Part shown: positions 34,556 through 45,162 of the stretch, one piece after another
Layout: each line of letters begins with the position of its first letter
How positions within the stretch are numbered: position 1 is the stretch's first letter
From: Turritopsis dohrnii
Lineage: Eukaryota > Cnidaria > Hydrozoa > Anthoathecata > Oceaniidae
Assembly (NCBI GenBank): GCA_027922465.2
Contig: BQMF02000373.1
Span: forward strand, 248,001 to 312,000
Direction: 5' to 3'
Length of the DNA: 64,000 nucleotides
Made by a program: the position numbers and the translations under genes
The notes under the pieces: model-generated
The model's database searches: none
Told to the model about the DNA's origin: nothing
Seen by the model: only the letters and a program-made list of their open reading frames with translations

Positions 34556-37500
34556 GTGATGTTTAATATAAGAGGCACTGATATTATTCCTGGCTTCCAA
34601 GCAGTTTTTAGGAATGGCCAGTTTGTGCTCCAGCCACCTGATCAGCAGCAAATGCGCTCTGTTATTCAGCGTCGGCATGCACATGAAGATGTGGCTGAGG
34701 CAAGGCGCCAACAGCTTCAGCTAAATATTGATATCCAGCCACCAGACATTCAGGCAGATAATGAACGTCTTAGAGTGAACGATGCTGAAAGACGTGCTCA
34801 GTATCGCCAAACTGAAGATGATGATCAAAGATTAGCCCGGCGAAATGCTAATGTTCATCGCATGAGGGCAAGGCGTGCTGTTCAACGAAATGCTGTTCCA
34901 CCCTTGCATCGCGCAGCTCGGCAAGAGGAATTACCTGAGCTACACTATCTTGGTGCCATGGACAAGATCTGTCAATTTTGTGGTGCCAAGATGTTTGCTG
35001 CGGAAACTAATTTTAAGTGTTGTCACAATGGTAAAGTTCATTTAGATAACATTTATTATCCTAATGACCTTAAAGATCTTTTATTAGGTAATAACAATCA
35101 AGCAAAGAACTTTCAAGAAAATATTCGAAAGTTCAACAGTTCGGTTGCTTTTGCTTCCATTGGTGCAAAATTGGCTGTACCGCCAGGTCGTGGTCCACCA
35201 GTTTTTCGTATCAATGGCCAGGTATGTCACCGAACGGGTAATTTACACCCACCACCAGGTGTTCCTCCATCCTATGGTCAACTTTATATTTATGATGGTA
35301 TGGATGCATTCAACGAGCGAATGGCAAGACCAGAAAATCAAGGTTGCTCCCCTGAAGTCATGCAAACTTTGCAAGATATCATTTTAAGGGAGAGTCCATA
35401 TGCAGCTGCATATAAACACATGGGTGAGGTAGAGGCGGAGGAATTGCAACTCGCAAATGAACAGAATCGTCACCCATCTGAGGTAAGTGCAAATAGATAG
35501 TTATACTCCAACGATCTTTTTCAACTGCTTTTGATAATTTGCTATTGATTTTCAGGTAAGAATGCACTTGAGAAGTGGGGGTGACCGCCGCCGATATAAT
35601 CTACCTCATCACGATGAAGTAGCAGCTGTTTTTGTTGGTGAAGATGGTGCACCACCATTAGCTCGAGACATTGTTGTTTACCCTCGAGATCGACCATGGC
35701 AGGATTTGCCTGCGCAATCACCTAATATCGATCCAATGGTGTATCCTGTATTTTTTCCAAGAGGAGAGTTGGGTTGGAGTTCCGACATTCCTCATGTAGC
35801 AGAATATGCAGTAGGTCAGCAACGTCGCACGACCATGCTGCAATATTACACATTTAGGTTTGCCTTTAGAGACGCGTTTAGCCCCATCTTAAAAGGTAAA
35901 AGATTACTTCAACAATATGCTGTGGATAGCTATTGTAAAGTTGAAGCTAATCGTTTGCATTTCATACGGATGAACCAGGCAGCTCTTCGGGTTGAACAAT
36001 ATCAAGGCCTTATTGATCATCTTGCCAATGTTGCGGAAAATCGTGGCCTTCATGCAGGCAGACCAGTAATTCTACCTTCTTCATTTCAGGGTGGTCCAAG
36101 AGCCATGCTACAAAATTATCAAGATGCTATGGCTATGGTCACTAAAATGGGAAAACCAGATTTGTTTTGCACTTTCACGTGCAATCCCAAATGGCGAGAA
36201 ATTACTGAAAATTTGGATAATGAGCCAGCACATTATCGACCTGACTTGGTTGCACGTGTTTTTAATTTGAAATTGAAATCACTCTTAGAGGATATTACTA
36301 AAAATGGTGTTTTGGGGAAATCCATTTCGCACCTGTATGTTATTGAGTTTCAGAAACGTTCTTTACCTCATGCACATATTCTTATCCATTTAGCTCAAGA
36401 GGACAAACTGCAGAATGCTGATGATATTGACAACTTAATTTCTGCTGAAATACCAGATCCTGAACTTGAACCAGAGCTACATAACATCATCAGATCATGT
36501 ATGATTCATGGTCCCTGTGGGAATGCAAATCCTAATTCAGTCTGCATGGATGATGATGGCAACTGTACCAAAAATTTTCCAAAGCCATTCTGTGATGCAA
36601 CCCAAATGAATGCAAATGGGTATCCAATGTATCGCAGACGCAATGATGGTCGTACAGTGAGGGTCAAAAACGTGGACTTGGATAATCAATGGGTTGTACC
36701 ATACTGCCCGTGGTTGTCAAAAAAATACAATGCTCACATAAATTTGGAAGCATGTACCACGATAAAAAGTGTGAAATATCTCTTTAAATACGTTTACAAA
36801 GGACACGATCGTGCTAATGTTGAGATTAATGAATGTCTGGAGCATGACGAAATTAAAACATTTCTAGATGCTCGATATGTCAGTGCACCGGAAGCATTGT
36901 GGAGAATTTTCGAGTTCTTCATGAATGATAAATCCCACACTATCAAACGATTAGCTGTTCATTTACCTAATTGTCATCAGGTTTATTTTAGAGCTGGTGA
37001 GGAAGAGGCAGCTGCTGAAGGGGCATTGAAAGATAGTCACCTAACAGCATGGTTTAAGCTGAATGTGGAAGATCCTGATGCTCAACAGTTTCTTTATTCA
37101 GATATTCCATATCATTATGTCTTTCATGACAAACAGAAAAAATGGCAAAAACGAAAAAAGACATTCAAACCGATTGTCGCTCGGTTATACAATGCCCGTC
37201 CATCAGAAGGAGAACGTTTTTTCCTTCGGGTTTTGTTGCTGCATGTTCCAGGTGCCACATCATTCGAATATCTGCGTACGTTCAATGGAGTGGTTTACGA
37301 CACATTCCGAGAAGCGTGTATTGCCAGAGGTCTTCTACAAGATGATGAAGAGTGGCATAACACATTGGAAGAGGCGTCAACCTTTCAAATGCCCCAACAG
37401 ATGAGACAGCTGTTTGTCACGATTTTGACACACTGCGAACCCTCCAATCCCCTTGAGTTGTGGAATACATTCAAGGAACATCTGTGTGAGGACTACACTC

Positions 37501-39077
37501 GAACATTAGCTCTTGCCCAAGCAGAACAAAGAGCTTTGGGTTATATTGATAATGTCCTGAAACAATTCAGTATGTCCTTAACTCAATTAAATCTTCCAGA
37601 GTTGGTTCAACAGATCCCCGAGGAAGAAGTGGATGTTAATGTTTACATTGACAGGGCACAACAGGTAAGGCCTCAGCTTAATGAACAGCAGGTAGCTGTG
37701 GCTGATGCAATTTTGTCTGCTGTTTCAAATGTGCGTAATGGTTTAGCACAACTTGAAACATTGTTTTATCTGGATGGACCAGCTGGCACAGGTAAAACTT
37801 TTACATATAGCTATGTTATTGCAGCATGTAGAGCCAGAGGTTGGAAAGTTGCAACTGCTGCATATACAGGTATTGCAGCCACCTTACTCTCTGATGGATG
37901 TACATTGCATTCATTATTTCGTTTGCCTGTTCCTGTTTTAGAATACAGCGTATGTAAGATAACCCCGACATCTAAACATGCAGAATACCTTCGGAGTATT
38001 GACCTGTTTCTGATTGATGAAGCTACAATGGTGTCTACGCACATTTTTCATGCTATCGACAGATTACTACGTGACATCTGCGGTAGTGATGCACTTTTCG
38101 GTGGAAAGGTACTTTTGTGGGGTGGCGATTTTCGTCAGTGTTTGCCAGTTGTGAAGAAGGCAAAACCAACTGATGTTATTGAAGTTTGCTTGACAAGTTC
38201 TGCTTTGTGGGCATCCGTGGTAAAGTACTCACTTACCGAGAACATGAGAGCCAGGCCGGAAGAACAAGATTTCTGTAGGTGGCTATTACAACTTGGTAAT
38301 GGTGAACTGCCAACAAAACAAAATGAACCTGCTAAAGGCTCAGTCGAAATCCCTGATTGTTGCGTTGTTCCCCAAAACACTTCTATTATATCGGTGATGT
38401 ATGACGGATTGGAACATCACGAATATGCCGCCACAGCTATTTTGAGACCAACAAACGAGCAATCGTTAATCATTAACAATGAGGTGTTGGACAGATTGAC
38501 AGGAAATGCAGTTTGTTATTATAGTGCTGATGAGGTGGTATGTGACGATGAAGACGAGCGACAAAATTATCCGCTTGATTTTTTAAATAGCATCACGCCG
38601 TCAGGTATGCCTCCTCATTGTTTGAAGCTTAAAGTTGGGGCTATTATTATGCTCTTGAGAAACCTTAATATCAGGAAGGGTCTCTGTAATGGCACACGCT
38701 TGATTATCCGTGAACTGTCAGGCAATTTTATTAAAGCTGAAGTTTTGACAGGGTCAGCAGTTGGAGAAATCATTTTCATACCTAGGGTTGAACTGTCACC
38801 TTCAGATACAGGTATGCCTTTTATATTGAAACGCAGACAATTGCCTATCCGTTTGGCCTACTCTTTCACTATTAACAAGAGTCAAGGTCAAACATTTAAT
38901 AAAATTGGTTTGTTTTTGCAGAGACCGTGTTTTTCTCACGGTCAACTATATGTCGCATGTTCCAGGGCAAAGGCATTTGATAATGTGAAAATCAAAGTTG
39001 CTGCTACTGGGAAACAAGGTTATATCAATGGAAAGATGTATACTCAAAATGTTGTCTTTCCACAAGTATTACAGTAA
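34556..39077 (+). CDS. Helitron Rep/helicase transposase, two exons
   Basis: Exons 34556-35482 and 35556-39077 are joined by a 73-base intron (GTAAGT...TTTTCAG) in phase 0. This restores the classic NRHPSEVRMHLRSGGDRRRY junction and gives about 1482 residues, normal for RepHel proteins. The first exon has a charged Arg/Gln-rich region and a zinc-finger-like CQFCGAKMFAAETNFKCCH. In the second, the HUH nuclease has FQKRSLPHAHILIHL (about residue 270 of that exon) and the two-tyrosine motif KYLFKYVYKGHD (about 405-412). The Pif1-type helicase has Walker A YLDGPAGTGKTFTYS (about 735), Walker B FLIDEATM (about 816), GGDFRQCLP, TENMRA, FTINKSQGQTF and YVACSRA (about 1130). It nicks and unwinds its own DNA for rolling-circle transposition. 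No broken residues are visible. Confidence 0.95.
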
Positions 39078-39680
39078 CTTAATTCTGCATATCTTTTCTT
39101 TCATCTTTTTATATCAACAAAAGTATTGTATTGTTGAGTGAGTTACAAAAATACCGGAAATGAAAACACTGCTTTTCCGGTGAGCATTTTGATATCCTCA
39201 CTCATTTGGAGAGTGACTATCATTGCAGTTGTCTAAAAGCGGCTTTTCGGCTAAGTTGGTATACCAACTCTGTGACATTGTGTTGCTCAACTGTAGTGGT
39301 GGATTGAGTGATGCTATTTTGTTAAATCACTGACAATTACTTTGTGGTAGTGATGAAAATAGATGATATGCTTTTACTGTTACTGAACTATTTTACCTAA
39401 AAAACATTTTATTTCTGTACATTTGTTTTTTTAGGTGGAGTACAAGTCCCATTGACTTACGTTCACGTCGTGTACTCTGTTACCATGGGTTGTGCATGCG
39501 TTTTATCAATTCATCGGAAACCGATATCATCTTATTTTGGTTTTTTACAGTCTACTATGAGATAGTCCTTGCATGCACAACCCATGAACCAAAAGTCAGG
39601 GCATTCATCCTGTTGTCTTTGAAAAGTGTAATTCTTAGTATTATTTTTCTTTTAGTGTATAAAAATAGTTGAGAGTAAAA
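39078..39680 (+). promoter_or_regulatory. Spacer with inverted repeat before the micro-exon gene
   Basis: The 600-base gap between the Rep/helicase stop and the next gene contains CATGGGTTGTGCATGC (near 39485) and its near-complement GCATGCACAACCCATG (near 39572). These could form a long hairpin or a promoter element. No TATA box is certain. Confidence 0.35.
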
Positions 39681-40682
39681 ATGGCTGCCTGTTCAGCACC
39701 AAAAGGTAATAATCTGTCTGCTTTTTTTATTTTTAAATTAGAATAAAAAATGACTTTGTCACTCTTTTATTTTAGTTTCCGAAAAATCATTAGTAGAAAG
39801 CAGTAAGTATTTTGTTCTTTTCATTATAATTAATGAAAGATTAATGCAGTTTAAATACTTATGTATGCCTTTCATATTTTAGTTGAAGTTGACGGGGAAG
39901 AACATGATGGTAAGTTATCAAATGAAACTGTTAATTTATACTAAAAAGAAATGGGTGTCTATTTAGAACTACTTTCTTTTATATTTTAGTTGGTGATATA
40001 TCAAAGGAAGGTAAAAGGACTTAATCTTTCAAAAGACCAGATTACTTCCTTCAGAATACCATTAATGTAATGAGATTACTAAAACTTTTCCTTCCATTTC
40101 AGAAGAACAGAAATTAATTGGAGAAGGTAAATTCTTATTTTCTTTTTGCTGCTTTTGAATATCACTGTCAATCTTTTGTAATTTCATTCTATTTCATTCA
40201 TAGAAACAGAGAATGACACGAATGGTGGTGGTTTGATATTTTCCTTCTTAACATGTAGAATGCACTTCAATAGATGTAGTATTTACACTGTTTTGTCTTT
40301 TATGTTATAGGGCAGTTAGTCCAAACAAATGCCGAGAGTAAGTGTTTATTTTCAATAATACATGTTGGCTCTTTAAATGGACTTAATGGTATTCACAATT
40401 TTTAATATTATTTTAATTTTGTCTTCCTGTTTAGAATCACAAGAGACCACACGTTGTGAGTTGTGAAGTTTTTCATATAAACCATGCTATTTGGGTTTTC
40501 TTATCTGATGCTTAACTTTCTATCTTTTTATTATAGTGACACGACAAGACTTCGCAAAATACAGGAAGGCCCATCCTGGCTCCACCTCCAGGAGGGCTTT
40601 CCAAATATGGAAAAAAAATGGGGGGCGTGACCGGGAAGGTTACGTCCCCCCACAAAAAAAAAACAAAAAAAAAATATTTTAG
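39681..40682 (+). CDS. Helitron-borne micro-exon gene (copy 2, complete)
   Basis: Nine exons can be read: 39681-39705 (ATG), 39776-39802, 39883-39909, 39990-40010, 40103-40126, 40204-40230, 40311-40337, 40435-40455 and 40537-40682 (TAG). All inner exons are 21-27 bases, multiples of three, phase 1, with AG acceptors and GT donors (mostly GTAAGT/GTAAAA). The joined product is 114 residues. It has an acidic N-terminal part (MAACSAPK, then VSEKSLVES, IEVDGEEHD, VGDISKE, ...) and a basic end with RQDFAKYRKAHPGSTSRRAF, WKKNGGRDREGY and a lysine run. The motif DF-x-x-YR-x-x-HPG-x-x-S-x-x-AF-x-x-WK-x-x-GGRD is shared with the gene at 22-24 kb. I do not recognise the family. It may be an accessory DNA-binding or regulatory protein of the Helitron. 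Confidence 0.7.
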
Positions 40683-40704
40683 CCAAAAACATTATGAGAT
40701 GAAG

Positions 40705-40757
40705 TATAAGGGGGCAGTCCTCACTGTCTTTCAGTGAGGGCTGGCTCCTTATACGGT
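40705..40757 (+). other. Strong hairpin after the micro-exon gene
   Basis: ATAAGGGGGCAGTCCTCACTG, a TCTTT loop and CAGTGAGGGCTGGCTCCTTAT form a long imperfect stem just downstream of the stop. It could be a 3' UTR structure. Confidence 0.6.
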
Positions 40758-42239
40758 ATGGAGTATTATCGGAATGAAATATAATCAAATGAACTGAACC
40801 AACAAATAAATTTAGACCGTAAATGGCTGATTAACGCCCACTTACATAAGCTTGCGAATTGTTTTTTGAATTTCGTTTCTAATTTGTTTTTAATCAGTCA
40901 TTTGCGGTTGAGTGTATGGTAATTCCATACCATAGTTTATTTCAGTTTATTTTAGTTTATTTATAGTTTATCTTAGTTATTTTGTAGTTTATTTAGTTAG
41001 AAAATATGTTGTTATATCATTCTGTTAATCTTTATTTAGTCGTTACAAATCACTAACAAATATTATTCTATAAGAAGTCTGTTGTTATATAAATGAGAGT
41101 ATTTGCGACTCTTGGTTTAGGTAGAGTTGGAATAAAAGTTGTGACATATTTCCTTTGATCTTTATTTCACTATCCCAGTCGGCATAATCATCAAAAAGTC
41201 ACTGTGACGGAGAGAATTTTTATTGAAATTGTGTGTATATTTATATAGAAATGCACTCCTTCGCAGAGATTTTTTAACAAATGTGCCGGCTGGGATGTTT
41301 TGTGAAATGACATTACAGGTTATGGTTTAAGAGAAAACTTCTTTGTCAGTTTGAAAGATTACTATTCCTTAAAGTTAGTTCATTTAGTTTCTTGAGGATA
41401 AAGAGGTTATTGTCTCTGTGTTAAAGATAATGAATGAATATGCTGATGTCAGCAGAAATATAACAATTGAGAAATTGGCTGGGAACGAACAGCTGTTTAT
41501 TAATAACAAAGCGAACTGTAAATAAATAAATCACATCTTCTTTCCTAACTAACAAAATTGATCAACTTAATTCATTATCTTTAACTTATATTTATTCAGA
41601 TTCTTTAGATTTATAGTATTGAGGTCAACTTGGTGTTGGTAGTTCATGGGAAAAACCTTTCTTGACAATGGATAACCGTATCTATTATAGTCTAGATAGC
41701 ATTGTCAAGGTAATTGTGAATGAAAGTTTAGTTCGAAGATATATTGTCGGCTGCACATTTCCGATTTTAAATTCAACCTTAACTTTATTTATTTATTTTT
41801 TTAGATTCTTTGGTTTCTCTTACGAATGATATGTCATCAATTTCTAAAAATTCACTTTTCGGAAGATCCGATAATTCCAACTGCATGCGTACGTAGATGC
41901 AATGCACTCGCTATTCACCGAGAATTATTATTTCCAAGAATAAATGGAATAAACCGAAAAACACATTGGAAGACGGTTAACGAAGTCGATATACATTTTT
42001 GCAAAAGTGATTAAAGATAACCTTTATTTGGTTTATTTATTTATTTGTTTATGCGATATTTGTAGTATTGTCAACACTTTTTCATGAGAATTTATGTTTC
42101 TGCTGAACATTCTATGACATTTTTTGCTCACCTTTATAGTCAACATTTCCGAAATTAAAACCCGTACACAATTTTTACCCGAGTTAAAACCATCCCATAC
42201 ATTTTTTATCAGTTTTTGGAGCCAATTCCTTAATTTAAT
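40758..42239 (+). other. Noncoding 3' part of the autonomous Helitron
   Basis: Its second half matches 23930-24850. The acceptor and short exon used by copy 1 (TTCTTTGGTTTCTCTTACGA) are still present near 41804, but lie after the copy-2 stop. No ORF of interest. Confidence 0.6.
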
Positions 42240-42299
42240 TTTTCGTTAACTGGACGCATACTGAACATGGGTAGCGAGCGACGCCGCCTGGGCGGCTAG

Positions 42300-42784
42300 T
42301 CTTATTATACTAATTCGCAATTGTGTGTCACACTTTTATTTTAGAGAGTGATATATTTAACTAAATTTTACGTAGGATTTCCTATATTGGCCGCGTAAAG
42401 CCACGCAGCGGCGAGAACGTTTTTTTCTCTGTAATGACGTCAAATTCTACTGTATCGTTGATTTGACGTCAGTTTTTTTTATCAGTACATACAACCACTT
42501 TTATACGCTTACACGGGACACGGGTTCATTTTCGAAATAAAAACCGGTAAGAAATGTTTTGCCAAAAATGTATATATGTTGATTGCGGTCGTCGTGCGAC
42601 ACAACACAAGATGAACATGGTCGGCGAGCGACGCCGCCTTTGCGGCTATACGCGTACGGTTTATATGGTTTATACGCGTACACGGGATTTGAATAAAGGG
42701 ATCATTTTCGAGATAAAAACCGGTAAGAAATGTTTTGCCTGCATGTTGATCGTTGGCGGCGTGCGACGACGCCTTGGCGTCTAG
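42300..42784 (+). mobile_element. Helitron unit B4, 485 bp
   Basis: It starts TCTTATTATACTAATTCGC directly after B3 and ends GCCTTGGCGTCTAG, a variant of the GC-rich hairpin. Inside, the segment GGTAAGAAATGTTTTGCC occurs twice (42547 and 42721). Non-autonomous. Confidence 0.85.
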
Positions 42785-43125
42785 TATATATATAATTTCA
42801 AAATTCATTAATGTTTACAGTCCAGAAGTAACTTTGGAACAAAAGAAAAAGTTGGAAGGTATCAATTTGTTTTGAATTAACATTTTGTAATGTTTGGTTT
42901 TGTGGTAAACAGTTCTGTGTTATATATTGCCATTTTTTTTACATTAAAGTTACTTCTCTTCTGCATATAAATATATATTCTGAGCCATGTTGCTATTTGT
43001 TTCTGTTTTTAATCTTCTGAATGTAATAACGCATTAATGCCTGTAAAAAACTTTTACACAAGTGAAATTCTGCGACAGAACGCATACTGAACATGGGTGG
43101 CGAGCGACGCCGCCTTGGCGGCTAG
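42785..43125 (+). mobile_element. Helitron unit U2, right part
   Basis: It continues the U1 sequence from 26571 to 26911 with no lost or duplicated base and ends in the same GC-rich hairpin and CTAG. Together with 26912-28567 it gives 1997 bp. Confidence 0.9.
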
Positions 43126-43640
43126 TCTACTTATACTAATCCGCAATCGTGCATCCCACTTTTATTTTAGAGAGTGTTTTGTTTTTGTTTTTTTAATGGT
43201 CAAAATCTTCTTAATCGTGGTCATATAGCGGCAGTTCGCCCACGCAAGACACATTCACGATTAGTATAATAGCACGTGGCATCATTTGACGTCAGTTTTT
43301 TATGAAATATCTCAAGAACCAATAGGGATAACTGACGTTTTTTGGGGTCAGCGATACGGGTGATGGGGTGACACATCATTTGGGACTAAATTTTATTTGG
43401 TACTGCGGATATGACGTCATCGAAATCTTTGATCAGCGATATCTCTCTAACGGTTGGTCGTAGCGAAACGATCCCATACATTTTTTTGATCAGTTTTTCG
43501 AGCTCTACAACATGGTTGCATTTTCCGTTTCCAATTCCTAAATTGAAATTTTCATCACGGGGATCGTTCATGGGAAAGGCGATTTTGACCCATCCTTTTC
43601 GAAGTTAAGTTCGGTAAAAAGTTTTTACCCGGGATACTAG
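43126..43640 (+). mobile_element. Helitron unit U3, 515 bp
   Basis: The 5' end is like U1 (the first 100 or so bases match), the body is of the short type, and the 3' end is the AT-rich hairpin with GGGATACTAG. It contains TGACGTCA. It follows U2 without spacer. Confidence 0.85.
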
Positions 43641-44204
43641 TCTATATATACTAATTCGCTTTGTGCATACCACTTTTATTTTAGAGAGTGATATATTTGT
43701 TTAATTTTTACGGTCATCGTCCTCTTATGTGCGCGTAAAACCACGTAGATGCGAGAGACACTTTTTTCACGATCATTCCAAAAGCACGTGGCATCATTTG
43801 ACGTCAGTTTTTTTATGATCACGGGGAATCATTGCATTGCAGCCCCAATCGAACGCGACGTTTTTGGGGAAATATCTCGAGAACCAATAGGGATAACTGA
43901 CGTTTTTAGGGCCCGCGATACGGGCGATGGGGTGACGCAACATTTGGGCCTAAATTTTATTTGGTACTGCGGATATGACGTCATCAAAATCTTTGGTCGA
44001 CGATATCTCTGCAACGGTTGGTCGTAGCGAAACGATCCCATACACTTTTTTGGTCAATTTTTTAAGCTCTACATTATAGGTACACTTTTGAGTTGCGATT
44101 CTATGATTTATTTTTTCGTCACGGGGTACGTACACGGGAATGGTGGATTTGACCTAATGTTTTCGAAGTTAAGTTCGGTAAAAAGTTTTTACCCGGGATA
44201 CTAG
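43641..44204 (+). mobile_element. Helitron unit U4, 564 bp
   Basis: It starts TCTATATATACTAATTCGC directly after U3 and ends GGGATACTAG. The body is close to 48476-49023 and to U7/U8. No gene. Confidence 0.85.
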
Positions 44205-45162
44205 TCTATCTTATTATACTAATTCGCAATTGTGCATACCACTTTTATTTTAGAGAGTGACATATTTGTTTTTTTTTCACGGTCAAATCCTTCTTATTTT
44301 TTCCCTTTTTGTCGTAAAACCACGTAGATGCGAGAACACTTTTTTTGATTTTCCGCGAATAGTATATGCTCCTCCGTTTTGTTATTTTTGGTTTGCGCAG
44401 TGGAAATCAGCCGAAAAACGTCTTTGGAGGAGCGCGAGCAATGCAATGTTAATCGTTCGAAATTTGTCAACGATCATTTCGTGAGCAAGAAACTTCGCGA
44501 AGAAGACGTGTTTCTTTTTCTATACGAATATTTTAATTTAAATTTGATTGTTTTAGGCAGCAAATCGACGAAAGAACTGACGAAGAAACACAGGTTTGTA
44601 TGCACGAAGGTATTGTTATTATTATAAAACGTTTTATTATCGTGTTTATTGCTAAACTTTTACTCTTATAAAAGAACACGGGTTAGTTGTTTGTTTACAA
44701 TGAAAAATCATATTTAGATATACAGAAGAAGTGCAGTGAAGTTTTTAAAAATTAGCTGCAGAAAGATCGAACGAACAAAAGGTATTATTATAAAACTGTT
44801 AGTTTTGATTAATAGAAGAACAAGTTAGTATTTAAATGTATTTAAATGTTTGTTTACGTTTTAGTTATCAATTTATTGTTGAACTTTTATTGTTATTGTA
44901 TTTTAGATTTTATTTTAGATTAATAAAAGAACAGGTATAACCACATGCTTAGGTGAGTTTTTAAACAGATGTTGTTTTTTATATATAGGTTTTTTCAGAG
45001 GAAAACGAAACGAAGAACGAGATGAAGAAAGTCTATTTTTATTTTACGAGCTGTTTACGTATTTCTTTTTATAGTTATCAAATAGTTATGGGAGTGCAGC
45101 AGTAGAGTAGTGTAGATGAAGTTGAAGTTGTTTAAAAATGGCTGCAGAAAGGATGCTGTTTA

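Larger units (their letters stand above)
33582..42299 (+). mobile_element. Autonomous Helitron B3, 8718 bp
   Basis: It runs from TCTTATTATAATAATCCGC, directly after B2, to GCCGCCTGGGCGGCTAG at 42299, directly before B4. It contains the two-exon Rep/helicase gene (34556-39077) and a nine-exon micro-exon gene (39681-40682). The 3' part from 41410 matches 23930-24850. All open frames needed for rolling-circle transposition look intact, so it may be active or recently active. Confidence 0.9.
28568..42784 (+). mobile_element. Block B: four tandem Helitrons inserted as one 14.2 kb unit
   Basis: It begins A|TCTTATTATACTAATTCGC and ends GCCTTGGCGTCTAG|T. The split U1-type copy is restored perfectly when this block is removed. 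It holds B1 (28568-31089), B2 (31090-33581), B3 (33582-42299, autonomous) and B4 (42300-42784), all head to tail with CTAG|TC joints. Confidence 0.85.

Noticed and set aside
41800..42014. ORF at 41826-42014 as a Helitron gene
   Set aside because: It matches the final noncoding-exon region of copy 1, but in copy 2 it lies after the stop codon with no in-frame link.
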